From Lonicera japonica (Eukaryota > Streptophyta > Magnoliopsida > Dipsacales > Caprifoliaceae), in assembly GCA_021464415.1 (NCBI GenBank), contig CM038467.1, positions 29,877,248-29,941,247 of the forward strand: a DNA stretch of 64,000 bases. The letters run 5' to 3'. Below the pieces are notes generated by a model. The model did no database searches. It was not told where the DNA came from and saw nothing but the letters and a program-made list of their open reading frames with translations. Made by a program: the position numbers and the translations under genes. Shown piece by piece: positions 48,747-60,853 of the stretch (positions within the stretch are counted from its first letter, which is position 1; every line of letters begins with the position of its first letter).

Positions 48747-50450
48747 TGTTGGCAATGGAGGATTAGACATTTAGGTCTACCTAGAGTTAGGGTTTTAAAA
48801 ACTTAATGCGGAATTAAAACGTTTTTAAAATATTTCAGTAAAGACTTATTAAATAAGTTTATCAAGGAAAACAATAGCCAACTTCAATCAATTAATATAA
48901 CAAATAAATGAGAGAGTAAGAAAGATAACCAATTTGAAGTCAAAGATTTTTTGCCACACGGTTCGGCTTGTTCCCCCTATCCGCGCTCGGTTATTTCAAA
49001 TTTCCACTATAACCGATCTCTAAGATCAAAATCTACATGTATTCTCTCACATACTCTTAGTATTAAACACCCTCATACTCTCACAAGAAATCCTCTTGCT
49101 ATTCTATGAGATACACTCTCACAATTATGATTCAATGAGTTTTGGTGACAAACACCAATGTACAATATCTCTCTTGTATATGAAAAAATACAAATGAAGC
49201 TCACACTAAGAGATATCAAATTGATCAAGTATATAGCAAAATAAAGATTGATCAAAATGTGTTCATGAATCTTTGTATATTTGAATATATGAATAAGAGT
49301 ATTAGAATGATTCAATGTGTTAAAACATGTCAACCATATTATAGCTTACAAAATCATATGGCCGTTGGGGATTTAAGAGAGGTTTTGGCTCCAAGGTATA
49401 CATTTTCAAACTTTCCAACAGCTATTTTACAAAAAAATTCAAAATTGTTTTGTTAATTTCTCTCAATTAGACCGTTGGATCATGCTCAAATTTTAGTCAA
49501 AATTGCAGGAGATTTGTCTAATTACTGTAAAATTTTCAAAATGATCGGATTCGGAAGACCTCCATTTTACCGTTAGATCAAATTGCAAAAATTGAGCGAA
49601 TTTTAAACGCAAATAAAAATATTTTCCAATTTAATTATTTAGTTCCAAATAAAATTCTAATGATTTTTGAACCTCAAATATATGTTTCTAAGATACCCAT
49701 TTTTATTATAACTTAAAATATGATCATTTAAAATTAATATGAATTTATTTTGAAACTCGATTTTAAAATGATGTTTTTCAAATAAATTCAATTTCAAGCT
49801 AGTTTAATCAATCTTTAAAAGATGCAAGAATATTAGCTATAGGGATTATCAATAAAGTATCCACATAAAATCTAAGCACTCACTCCATTTAATGATAATT
49901 CGAGTCTTCGTGATGCTTGATTTTCTTGTGCGTATCTTCACTTGTTTGATGTTCTTGATCTTTTCTTGATTTTGATAACTTGTAGAACATGTGGAGATCA
50001 TTCTTGTGCATATCTTCACTTGTTTGATGTTCTTGATCCTTTCTTGGCTTTGTATAGCACATGTATATCACTTGAGTTCATTTCTTGTGAGTAGAGGCGT
50101 TTGTAAAGCTTGTGTGAGATTTGCTTCGGTTTGAAGTTACACTTGGTCAGAAGATATATCGGTTAAAATGGCTATCATCATTGAAACAACCGAGTTAAAT
50201 AATTCTTTATTAACTTATTGTAATTATCAAAATAAGATTAATTGACTTTAAGGTCAACAATCTCCCCATTTTTTATGATGACAATAGAGTTAATGTGTGT
50301 TTATAAAAAGATAATAATTTTAAGCATATGAATAATATGCTCCTCCTAAATAGGTGCATAGATAAAAATGTAAATGAATAATATGCTCCCAAATTACACA
50401 TGATTGATTTATTGTTATTATCAAAATAAGATTAAGACCTTAGGTCAACA
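48747..50450 (-). mobile_element. solo-LTR-like insertion inside the MULE transposase (1,704 bp)
   Basis: The transposase reading stops at NIEQIR near 50460 and resumes at RECVQKDYNV near 48735, so the intervening DNA is an insertion. It reads TGTTGACCTAAGG... to ...CCAACA on the minus strand, the TG...CA ends of an LTR. The flanking 5 bp (AGGTC and CAGTC on that strand) match only partly. No retroviral-type protein is encoded, so a solo LTR is the best reading. Confidence 0.65.
49923..50075. repeat. tandem duplication, 78-bp unit
   Basis: CACTTGTTTGATGTTCTTGAT, preceded by TTCTTGTGC, occurs twice at 78-bp spacing with few changes, inside the solo-LTR-like insertion. Confidence 0.85.
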
Positions 50451-51944
50451 GACCTAATTTGCTCTATATTAGTTGTAGCTAGCCATTTGGAGTTAGCATG
50501 AACTATATCAAAAGACCTATTACATGTATGTTTATCAACAAATGTTTTCACTTGTATGGTATGATCTCCTTACACCATAGATGCATAATAACCAATCACA
50601 ACCATCCTTGCACACGTCATTGTTTTCTCATTAATGGAAAATTTGATTTGTTTGCCATTCTTAATTGCATATCCTCTCACAGCTTGTCTAAAATCATTTG
50701 CAGAATTAAAGACCATTCCTAGCTTAAACACAAGTGATTTCATGCCAGCTTCAACATTAAACTCTACAAACTTCTCCTTCGAAGATATTTCCTTATCTGA
50801 TGAATTACCTATTACACTTCTCAAATCATCGGACGTTGGATAATGAGTATCAGAATTGTTGTCATCATCTTTTTGAACCTCCTCAACCCATTTCCCCTTC
50901 ATCTCTCTCTTTTTCGGCCATTTTCCTTTTATCATTATCTTTATACATATCCCCCACCAACCCATTCTACTTCATGATCTATATTTTCATAAAACATATT
51001 ATCATCCTCATCTATTTTAACATCGATATTATCATTAAAATCAGGGTCACTAGCATCAAATAATGAAAGTGAGTTATCAGTTGCATTTTCATCCTCACTT
51101 TCACTCTCCTCAGTCTCCTCAGCCTCAATGTCAACTTCTTCACTTCTTATTGGTTTAATGTACACATCAATTATCCCATGCTCGTCTACAAAATTATTTA
51201 ACTTCATAGCATCCATATCTGTCTTAATCTCTACCAAACCAATTTCTAGATCAAATTCATTCACCTTATAAATGTAAATTAGGTTTTCTGAATACCCCAA
51301 TTCCCTTCCCATTAGTTTTAACTCAATCAACGACATCTTATCCGAATGACAATAGTCTACGTAATTTACACTACCAACAACATAAACCTTCTTATTATAT
51401 AAGTACCTAAACTGACCACCATGATAGATTCGAATGGTGAAGTATTCAGACTTGGAATTTAAATATGAAAAAACATTACATATGATCAATATTATGCTTA
51501 TAAAATTCCTCAAGAAACAATACTATACTGTATAAATAATAATATAAGCTTCCACTTAAGTATATAATATTATTTTAAACACATGCACATTACTCAAGAA
51601 ACAAATAAAAAATACACATTATCAGAAAGTAAGCTAAAAATGAACAAATACATACTGTATTTGATGCCACCTTCAACGCTACATTCCCACACTGTCCAAA
51701 CCATTGTTAAGCCGTAAACACTTGATTTGAAGTCCTAACTACTTGATCGAATCCTTAATCAGTTGCATTTACAGCTTAATCTTGTTGATTGAAGCCCTAA
51801 GCTTGTTGATAATCCCTATGCTTTATACATGAAAAGCCCTAATATGTTTTGTTGGTAGTTGAGTAATGAATAAAAAGTGTTGTGTAAAATAATTTGTTTG
51901 TTTCTTATGTTGTCCTCTTCTCCCATTTTCACACGAGCTCACCG

Positions 51945-52143
51945 AAAATGCTTGTTTTACCCTCAGTAAAACTCGCATAATATGTAGGTGGGGATTTCAC
52001 GGCTAACAAATTTAACCCCATCAGAGAAAAATGGTCGAGTGCAACAAATTTGATAGTTGGTGGGATTAGTTGCTAACTTTGATAGTTTAGAGGGCAAAGT
52101 GCTAGTAGGGGCATAGTTGAGAGGGGCAAAGTGCAATTAACTC
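51945..52143 (-). repeat. MULE right terminal inverted repeat
   Basis: Reverse-complement partner of 45823-46020. It lies upstream of the transposase reading direction. Confidence 0.9.
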
Positions 52144-52579
52144 CCTTAGCAATTCTTCCTCTAAATTATCCCAGTCAAGTTTGATCTTATACCATCTAAT
52201 CCGATCCTAGTTTACATAGTCCTTAAAAGAGAAGTAACACGTTACGTTACAAGAACCATAAGCATGAGAAATTACTAGTTCATTACGTATTTTGTACTCG
52301 TGAAATTTTGTTGACCCTCTTATCCTTATCAGTAGCTCCTCTTCATCGAACACAAACAAGTCTAATTTATGAATGTAAAGATTAGGGAAGTTCAAGAATT
52401 GCAAAAAGGGTGCTGGCGTGGCTATTTTGAGATGCAATTTCGCAAAATGAGGGGATAAGGTTAGCGTACCGCCAATGCCTACAAACGCTTTGACATTCAA
52501 GAACACAATCTGCCAGGAGTCTACTAAGAATGTCAATGATGATCTCATCGGGAAACAATCTAACAACAACCGCCTTCAT

Positions 52580-53209
52580 GGTAACTACAAATGAACCAAT
52601 TAGCTGACACCCAAGATGCGGAATCCAGGTCAAGCATTGAAGGTTCATCGTGCCTAAAACAAAAAGGAACTATTAATCAAAAGGACTTCAGTAAGTAAAA
52701 TAAATTACTAAGATTTTGAAAAGAGAAAAAAAAAGGCTACTCGATCGAGAAAGCGAGCAATTATACAAGTGAATTCGAACATTAATTATGAAAGCATAGG
52801 CGCAAGACCTTGAACAAACAAAAGGCTACTCGATCTAATACTGTTTACTGCCAACAAATCAAATCTATCACACTAAATGCTACCCCATTAGCTCATGTTT
52901 AGGATGGTGTTTAATGTATACCAATGTTGCCTAATTCGTGGACCAGTTCGGCCTACATACTATGAATTGGGTGCACCGACCCCAAATGAGGTGCATTCAT
53001 GACCTACAACACCAACCATATATGGCAACCCCCTATATTAACTTAAAAAGACATATGAAAAGAGTAGTATTATATATAGACATAACAAGGATTCCTGCAT
53101 AATATTTACATATTTGTATTGAAAGCGATCTGAGTGTTGTTCTAAAATTAATCATAACCTGAAATAGTGTTTTAACTAAGCCAACCCCCACCATGCATAT
53201 TGTGTACTG
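52580..53209. other. 5' flank of the F-box pseudogene
   Basis: An in-frame ATG lies upstream at 52648, so the true start could be 23 codons earlier. Nothing else is recognised up to the copia LTR at 53210. Confidence 0.45.
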
Positions 53210-53693
53210 TGTTGGATCTTTAATCCAACATTGGGCTTATCTGTGCAATAATTATGTGTTGTGGACTGTCAAATGGTTAAGCCCACTTTAAAAGTGATCA
53301 AATAAGGTTTAAGTTATTTGGGCTTAAATGTATCTAATAGGGTGTGGGCCTTTAATGTGTAGATACTTAAGGGTAATTTCTATTTTTATGATGGTCTAAA
53401 ATAGAAATACTAAATAAATAGTATGGTTTACTGTCTACATATATTGTGGTTATGATCCCCAGATCACACATACGTATCTTGTCCCTGTTGAGCCCACATT
53501 ATCACAGAGAGTATAGAGAACACTTAAATGATTTTTCTAAAGAAATACATGTAGATCTGGAAAGCCAACCACTCAGCTACAAACACACGCTATAGATTCA
53601 GATACGCTTCCGCATATTAACCTTTTGATTCTTGGTGATACAATATGAATGATCTTAGGATTTATGGTTATTTAGAACCAACAACATCTAACA
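53210..53693 (+). repeat. copia 5' LTR (484 bp)
   Basis: Ends TG...CA. Matches 59303-59460 plus 60854-61182 of the 3' LTR. The PBS starts two bases downstream. Confidence 0.92.
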
Positions 53694-53759
53694 AGTGATA
53701 TCAGAGGGATTTTTATGTTGAATCATTGAGAATCGAATTATTTTTAATTCAGATATGTC

Positions 53760-54230
53760 GATTTATGTATATATTCAGTCATATATATATATCGACAACA
53801 GTGCCTTCGTTTACTTTATCAAAGCGAATTTTATGTTCAGTTGCTTTATATATATATCGACAGCATTACCTTCTGCTTTATATATATATGGGTCTGCAAA
53901 TTCGTTATGATTGGATGGTTATTTGTATGAATGTATATGTATGATTATTTTATGTACATATGGATTAGTCATATCATACATTTATATGAGTATGAAAAGT
54001 CAATTATGGCAATCTTGTATATATATATATATGAGATTTAATCGATATATATTATTTTGGTACTAAAGTTGTCTGCCATTAGATTATGTGGGGACCAATC
54101 ATTCAAGCTTATATACATGTGAACTTGATTTTATATTCGGCAGAGCCATTGTAGTGCACTTTATTTATATATATATTGAAGGTGCCATGTGCTTTGTTTA
54201 TATATATATATATATATTAAGTTAAAATTT
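53760..54230 (+). repeat. (TA)-rich reiterated motif in the copia leader
   Basis: CTTTATATATATAT followed by short GC-richer tags (CGACAACAGTGCC, CGACAGCATTACC, GAAGGTGCCATG) recurs about five times between the 5' LTR and gag. It looks like an amplified leader motif. Confidence 0.6.
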
Positions 54231-54816
54231 TATGTGTTATACCGAGATGTGTATATACATAAAAAAAAATTTAGGACTTAAATTTTGGGTTATATGGGTT
54301 AAGATATGAACAAGGGTTTATAACCCAATAAGCTTTGACCCAACTAGTTTAAATTCAAATATTGGTATAATTAAGTATATATATATTGAGATGAATTAAT
54401 TGAAACAACATGTCACCAAAGTGACCTCTCTCGTCGAAATTAATTTATTTTAATTTATAAATAGTTGTGTGCTTGTAACTTATGTAAATTTCAACCGGCC
54501 CAAAGAAAGGTTGACTTTTAACATAATTGCATGCACACTTATGGTAATAAACATGTAATAATTATTCAATTTTTTTTATGTGAACAATAAATCGGTCCAA
54601 AGAAAGATTTATTATTCAACCTACCATTATTATCAGTGTTTGATTACTATAACAAAATATTACTTGTAAGTTAGTATTTTTATCCAAAGATAAAATATTA
54701 ATGGAGCACCTGATATCTTGAGATGGGAATTACCTTTATTTGAATTTATTATATTTGTTTTAGGATTTAAGTGAGCTTGTTTTGTTTGTTTATTGTTGTT
54801 TTCTGTAGATTCAACT

Positions 54817-57800
54817 ATGAATACTTCTGCTAATATTACTGCTAGCATCAACTCTATTCCTATGTTAAATGATACAAATTTCAAATCATGGCAAGAGAAC
54901 CTTCAAATAGTTCTCTGAGTCATGGATCTTGACCTTGCGTTAAGGATTGATTCTCCCCTACCTCTTACAGATAAAAGTTCTCCTGAAGAGAGAAAAGATC
55001 TAGAGAAGTGGGATAGATCAAATCGCATGTGTGTCATGATTATGAAGAAAGCCATCCCGGAAGCATTCAGGGGCACAATATTTGAAAAGATAACTACAGC
55101 TAAGGAATTCTTTGCAAACATTAAAAAAATGTTTGTCAAGAACGAAAAGGCTGAAATATGTACACTCTTGACAAGCCTACTTTCAGTGAGGTATAAGGGT
55201 AAAGGCAATATAAGAGAGTATATCTTGGAGATGTCTCATCTTTCTTCCAAATTAAAAGCACTTAAGTTAGAACTTGTTGAGGACTTACTGGTGCATTTAG
55301 TTTTGATATATCTTCCAACATAGTTTAGCCAGCTCAAGGTGAGCTACAATTGTCAAAAAGAGACTTGGTCTCTGAATGAGCTCATCTCATAATGTGTTCA
55401 AGAAGAAAAAAGGCTAAAGTAAGATAAGGTAGAGAGTGCTCATATTGCCTCAACCTCTAAAAGTAAGGACAATGGGAAGAAAAGAAAGAAGGATAAAGAA
55501 GCTGCAAATGTGGCACCGCAAAAGAAACAAGAAAATAAACTGGGCAAACTGGAAAGTACTGGATGTTATTTTTATGGAGCTAAAAGACACATAAAGAAGC
55601 ATTGCACCAACTTTCACGCATGGCATGCTAAGAAGGGTATGTTTTTTAATTTGGTTTGTTATAAGGTTAATTTAACTTCGGTACCTAGACACACGTGGTG
55701 TATAGATTCTGGTGCAATAACTCACATCAGTGTGTCTATGCAGAGTTACCTCCATTGCCGGAAGCCAAATAATGGTGAAAGACACATCTATATGGGTGAC
55801 GGCTAGACGGTTCAAATTGAAGTAGTAGGAAAATTTAGATTATTATTAAAGACTGAATTTTATTTGGATTTAAAAGAAAAATTTATTGTACCATCTTTTA
55901 GACGGAATTTGATTTCTATTTCTTCTTTGGATAAATCTGGATATTCTTGTTCATTCAGTAATGAAAAATTTAGTTTGTTTCATAATTTAAAATTGGTTAG
56001 TTCCGATTTTTTGTCATGTTATGATAATCTTTATTCAATTGATACAAATGCTTTATTTCATGAATCTCTACAGTTAAGTACACGAGGTGTAAAGAGAAAT
56101 TAACCACTGAAAATTCAGTTATGTTATGGCACATGAGATTAGGTCATATCTCCAAACGGAGAATAGAGAGACTTGTGTCAAACGAAATCCTAGATCCCTT
56201 AGATTTCACAAATTTTGACGTTTGTGTTAACTATATAAAGGAAAAACAAACTAATAAAAGGATATTTGAAGCCAACAGGACTTCAGACGTATTAGAACTT
56301 AAACATGCAGACATTTGTGGGCCATTTTCAACAGTTGCTTGGAATGATCAATAATATATTATAACGTTCATTAATGATTTTTCCAGATATAGCTACATAT
56401 GTCTCCTTCATGAAAAGTCTCAGTCACTGGATATGTTCAAAAATTTTAAGGCTGAAGTTGAGAACCAACTCAACAAGAAAATCAAAAGCGTCAGATCTGA
56501 TCGTGGTGGTGAGTACTACGGAAGATATGACGGTTCAGGTGAACAACATCCAGGACCGTTTGCTAAGTTCTTAAAGGAATGGGGTATCGTCCCACCGTAC
56601 ATTATGTCGGGTTCGCCACCATGAATGGTGTTGCTGAAAGACAAAATATGGCGCTTAAGAATATGGTGAAGAGTATGATTTGTCATTCTACCTTACCAGA
56701 ATCACTCTAGGGAAAAGCAATTAAAACTGTAGCATATATCCTTAACAGGGTTCCAACTAAAGCAACTGTTAAAGCTCCTTATGAGCTTTGGATAGGTAAG
56801 AAGCCTAGTTTAAAGCACCTACACATTTGGGGATGTCTAGCTGAGGCAAGGCCTTTATAGGCCTAATGAAAAGAAATTGGATTCAAAGATAGTGAGTTGT
56901 TATTTTGTTGGATATTCTGAAAGATCCAGGAGGTATAAGTTTTATGATCCCACGACCAAGTCGATTTTTGAATCAGAAAATGCCCGGTTCTTTGAGGATG
57001 TAGAGTTTGTGGGGGAGATTCAGCCAGAGACTTTGTCTTTGAAGAGGAATATATTGATATTCCTTCAGATGTAATTGTCATTAATCAGGATCACAATCCT
57101 GATCTTGTTCAAGACACAATATATCAAGATAATGTCGGAGAACCTCCCATTCAAGAAATTGTTCCTGAAGAACAAACTCTACCACCTCAAGAACCTATAC
57201 TATTAAGGAGATCCACAAGAGAAATGAAAAGTGTGGTGCCAGATGACTACATTGTACTTCTCTAAGAACATTAGGTTGACATTGGAGTGATGGAAGATGA
57301 TCCGGTCAACTTCCTTCAAGCCATGAAAAGTTCTAATTCTCAAAAGTGGATTGATGCCATGAATAATGAGATTAAGTCCATGAAGGACAATGACATATGG
57401 GATCTTGTCCCATTGCTAGAAGGTGTAAGACCCATTGGTTGCAAATGGATATTTAAGACCAAGAGGGATTCGAAAGGTGATTAGAGAGGTACAAAGCTCA
57501 TCTTGTTGCAAAGGGCTTTACACAAAAGTAAGGCATTGACTATAATGAAACTTTTTATCCAATTACCTCGAAAGATTCTTTTAAGATTATAATGGCATTG
57601 GTGGCGCATTTCGATCTTGAGTTATATCAAATGAATATAAAGACGGTGTTTCTCAATGGTAACATTGATGAGGCGATCTATATGGTGCAACCAGAAAATT
57701 TTGTGGTGGGAGACCCAAAGAATATAGTTTGCAAACTTAAGAAATCCATTTATGGGCTCAAACATGCATCTCGACAATAGTATTTCAAGTTTTATTAAGT

Positions 57801-58880
57801 AATCATCTCATTTGGTTTAAAATGAATTTGGTCGATGATTGCATATACCATAAGTTTTGTGGGAATAAGTATATTTTTCTGGTTTTATATGTCAATGACA
57901 TTTTGCTTGCTAGCAACGATATAGGCATATTGCACGAAAACAAGAGATTTTGACTAAGAATTTTGAGATGAAAGATCTTAGTGATGCTTCTTTTGTGTTA
58001 GGCATACAAATACACCGAGAGCGATCTTGGGGTTCTTTAGGATTATCACAAAAGGGCTATATCGAAAAGGTTCTTAAGAGATACGGCATCCAAGATTGTA
58101 AACCAGGTGATACCCCAGTGGCCAAAGGAGATAAGTTTAGTCTCAGTCAGTACCCCAAGAATGATTTTGAGGAAAAGGAAATGCAAAAGATTCCTTACGC
58201 GTCAGTAGTTGGGAGTCTGATGTACGCTCAGGTATGTACACGTCTGGATATTGCGTACATTGTTGGGATACTAAGCAGATACCTAAGCAATCAAGGAATA
58301 GACCATTGAAAAGCAACAAAACGAGTTTTGCGTTACCTACAGAGAATAAAAGACTACATGATCACATATCGGAGGACAGATAAGCTTGAGATCGTTAGGT
58401 ATACTGACTCCGATTTTGCTGGATACCAAGATAGTATGAAATTTACATCGGGTTATGTTTTTTCTGCTGGCTGGGGGTGCTATCTCCTGGAAGAGTACTA
58501 AACAGTCTCTTATAGCCTCTTCTACCATGGCAGCAGAGTTCATAGCATGTTATAAGGCGTCCAAGCACGGAATATGACTGCAAAATTTTATCACGGGACT
58601 GAGCATAGTGGAAAGTATTAAAAGACCGCTGAAGCTATTTTATGACAATAAATCAACAATTTTATATTCCATGAACAACAAGAGCTCGACGAAATCTAAG
58701 CATATAGATATCAAGTTTCTTGTGGTCAAGGAAAGAGTTCAGAGTGGACAGGTGTCTATAAAACACATTGGTACAAACTTTATGGTTGCGGATCCGCTTA
58801 CTAAGAGATTGCCACCCAAAGTGTTTAATGAGCACACTGCTCGTATGGATGTCATGTCTTTTCAGGTTATTCAGTTTTAG
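54817..58880 (+). pseudogene. copia gag-pol polyprotein relic
   Basis: Gag starts at 54817 (MNTSANITAS) and has a TGA after LQIVL. The zinc knuckle at about 55560 has lost a cysteine (CYFYGAKRHIKKHC). The protease LDSG is now IDSG (about 55705). GAG-pre-integrase LWHMRLGHIS is at 56124, and integrase motifs HADICGPFST and SVRSDRGGEY follow to about 56624. RT shows GCKWIFKTKRD (57440) and YGLKHASRQ (57770); the catalytic box reads YVND instead of YVDD near 57888. The RNase H tail (YDNKSTILYSMNN, KHIDIKF) ends at 58880. Stops and frameshifts separate nearly every domain. Confidence 0.92.
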
Positions 58881-59291
58881 TGGGAGTTTGTAATTTTTAG
58901 TGTTTCCATGATATAGACATATTTGGTTATTTTGGTTTAAGGATATTTTAAAGTTATTTTTTGCAGAAATAAAGTTTTGATTTATTTACACTCTGATTCT
59001 GGATATAGTTTGATATCACTAAGGCTTAAAGAGGACCACTTAGAAATAGGCATGTTAAGATCACACTGCATGAAATTTTTATGCTGTACATCCACATCAT
59101 GATCCATGTCATTCAGTTATATTGACATATGTGACCATTGATGGGTCGAGTTACGATAGCTGTAACAAAGGCCGCTTTGATCCTATATTGATATGGTTTA
59201 TAAACCGGATTGGATACAGATACATTTCAGTAATGACAGCAAAGATGAGCTCAATTTACAATACATAATTATAAGGTTACACATATAACCC

Positions 59292-59302
59292 AAATGGGAG
59301 AT
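59292..59302 (+). other. copia polypurine tract
   Basis: AAATGGGAGAT directly precedes the 3' LTR start at 59303, the standard plus-strand primer position. Confidence 0.8.
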
Positions 59303-59462
59303 TGTTAGATCCTTAAACCAACATTGAGCTTATATGTGCAATAATTATGTGTTGTGGACTATCAAATGGTTAAGCCCACTTTAAAAGTGATCAAATAAGG
59401 TTTAAGTTATTTGGACTTAAATGTATCTAATAGAGTGTGGGCCTTTAATGTGTAGATACTAA

Positions 59463-60853
59463 TGTGAGAATCCCAATTAGAACCCCCCTACGCCGTTCGG
59501 CGCGTGGCACTTTTTTGGGAACGATTTTAGAGTCGCCAATACATTTTTCTGGAAAACGGACAAAAGTGTATTTTTGTACTTTTTTAGGGTACAACGCGGT
59601 CTGCGCAACCAGATTGAGCTCGGGAACTATGTTACGACATGGGAAGGTGTTAGGCACCCACATCGCCCTTTCGACTTCTAAATGCACATGCTCGTTTTAT
59701 CATTATTTTATCTTTCCTTACTGTTTTAAGACCTAAAGTATTTGTACAACCGTCTTATTAACATGCAGGAATAGTGGCACAAATTACGAGGAAAAATGGT
59801 AAAAAATAAACAAAGACTGATCGGGCTTCACTAAAGACCTATCGGTCATCCTATAGACCGATCGGTCATCCCGGATCAGTGCACTAGATTTTTAAGTTTT
59901 TTGGGACAGAGGAGTATACAGGGGTTAATTTAGGACCATAATCAAAACATATCGATGTATTCACAGTCCGGAACTATATTTACGCGACATACGAGCATTC
60001 TTGGTCCAATTTCGATTCAATTAACATGTACACAATTCATAGGTATTATATGCAATACTCCCATCAATACAGTTTATATACATATGGGGCAATCAATATT
60101 TAAAGACAAGTTTAAATAATTAATAGAATACCGTGTTTTCGAAGACAAACCTTTGTTGTTTCAATTAATATTATAAAGAATTACAAACTAGTCTAAGAAT
60201 TTTGGATACAATTTTGTTCCTATCTTTAGATCTAATCCTATCTATATTTACGAACCTTTGCTCTTCTTCCCCTTGAGCTTTTTCCCAGCTATGAAGCTCT
60301 GTCCCAACAATCCTTCATTCCGAGGTCCCCTTGAAGCTCTGTCCTGGATCATATAGCACGAAATTTGCGGTTCAATGGTCGAAGACCGATCCGTCTGACT
60401 GTAAGACCGATTCGGGGCTATTGAAGATCGATTCAAGGTGGTTGAAGACCGATTAGTTACCTTCGCTTCCCACATCATTTTTGCTCACATTATAGTTAAG
60501 ACCGATTCGATAAAACACAAGACCGATCCGTAGCAAGAAAAGACTGATCGGTCTTTGATCGATCGATGATATGCGTGAAAGAAGATCGATCGAATATAGG
60601 AAAAGACCGATCAAAAATTTGAAAAAATCAGTCGATTTAAGTGAAGACCGATTGAGGTGGACCGATAACCGATCGGTTATGGGTAAGACCGATCGGTCTT
60701 TTGCTTTTCCCAATAGTCTTTTTCGCTCTTGCTTAGGTTTTGACCTTCTCAGTTTATCAGAATTTGATCTTTCGATGCTGTTTGAGTCCGCTTGTACTTT
60801 GTCGAAGTATGATCAGCCTCTTAATCCAAGGGTCGTAAAATGGGGTGTCCACA
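59463..60853 (+). mobile_element. gypsy (Ogre/TAT-like) solo LTR nested in the copia 3' LTR
   Basis: The 1,391-bp insert runs from TGTGAGAATCCC to GGGGTGTCCACA, giving TG...CA ends. Near its start it contains AGAGTCGCCAA and GGGAAGGTGTTAGGCACCC, sequences I associate with the large Ogre/TAT gypsy group of dicots. It has no protein domains. The flanks (GATACTAA left, ATTTAAGG right) do not give a clean 5-bp duplication. Confidence 0.7.
59820..60710. repeat. cluster of degenerate AGACCGATCGGTC repeats
   Basis: More than a dozen copies of an AGACCGAT(C/T) word occur at 59815-59880 and 60380-60710, several extended to the palindrome ACCGATCGGT. Spacing is irregular (about 20-40 bp). They lie inside the nested solo LTR. 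Confidence 0.8.

Larger units (their letters stand above)
47220..51513 (-). pseudogene. MURA-type MULE transposase (broken)
   Basis: MURA-family transposases cut and paste Mutator elements using a DDE/D core. The N-terminal segment (50941-51513) shows the PB1-like start (TIRIYHGGQF, VGSVNYVDYC), then an acidic linker. The MuDR DNA-binding domain follows at about 50570-50800 (FKLGMVFNSANDFRQAVRGY). After the insertion at 48747-50450 come VQKDYNVNVSKYQ, stops, and the catalytic-core motif IGVDGCHLKGPHGG near 48460. FISDQQK lies near 48270, HRFCVRHLYNNF near 48165, the SWIM zinc finger (CCCRKWDLTGIPCQH) near 47600, and a basic GRPKKGRNKK tail with a knuckle-like CTIC at 47240-47440. An upstream exon starting MVWTVWECS near 51705 is possible. 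Several stops make it non-functional. Confidence 0.88.
45823..52143. mobile_element. Mutator-like element (MULE), 6,321 bp, two-gene
   Basis: Terminal inverted repeats of about 198 bp (45823-46020 and 51945-52143) begin AGGTTAATTGCAC and GAGTTAATTGCAC. They stay alignable throughout, with CTATGCCCCTACTAGCACTTTG and GACCATTTTTCTCTGA in both, allowing scattered changes. A perfect 10-bp target duplication, CCTTAGCAAT, lies at 45813-45822 and 52144-52153; MULEs make 9-11-bp duplications. Inside are a GRF zinc-finger gene on the plus strand and a MURA-type transposase on the minus strand, pointing toward each other. The transposase is broken and split by a later insertion. Confidence 0.93.
45586..52579 (-). 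pseudogene. F-box protein gene split by a MULE insertion
   Basis: F-box proteins recruit substrates to SCF ubiquitin ligases. The 5' part (52144-52579) opens with an F-box: LFPDEIIIDILSRLLADCVLECQSVCRHWR in pattern, residues about 5-35 from the ATG at 52579. A one-base frameshift follows near SFCEIA/HFAKLH, then PAPFLQFLNFPN and a TAG after FKDYVN. Downstream codons (DRIRWYKIKLDWDN, EEELL) continue to the MULE edge. The 3' part (45586-45822) resumes in the same direction beyond the MULE, with GFFWYHLELKIVRKS and a stop at 45586. The 10-bp duplicated target lies in the coding region. The frameshift and stop codons mean it was, or has become, non-functional. Confidence 0.75.

Noticed and set aside
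49923..50075. Two 78-bp direct repeats considered as a CRISPR-like array
   Set aside because: There are only two adjacent units with no spacers, in plant nuclear DNA inside an LTR-like insertion.
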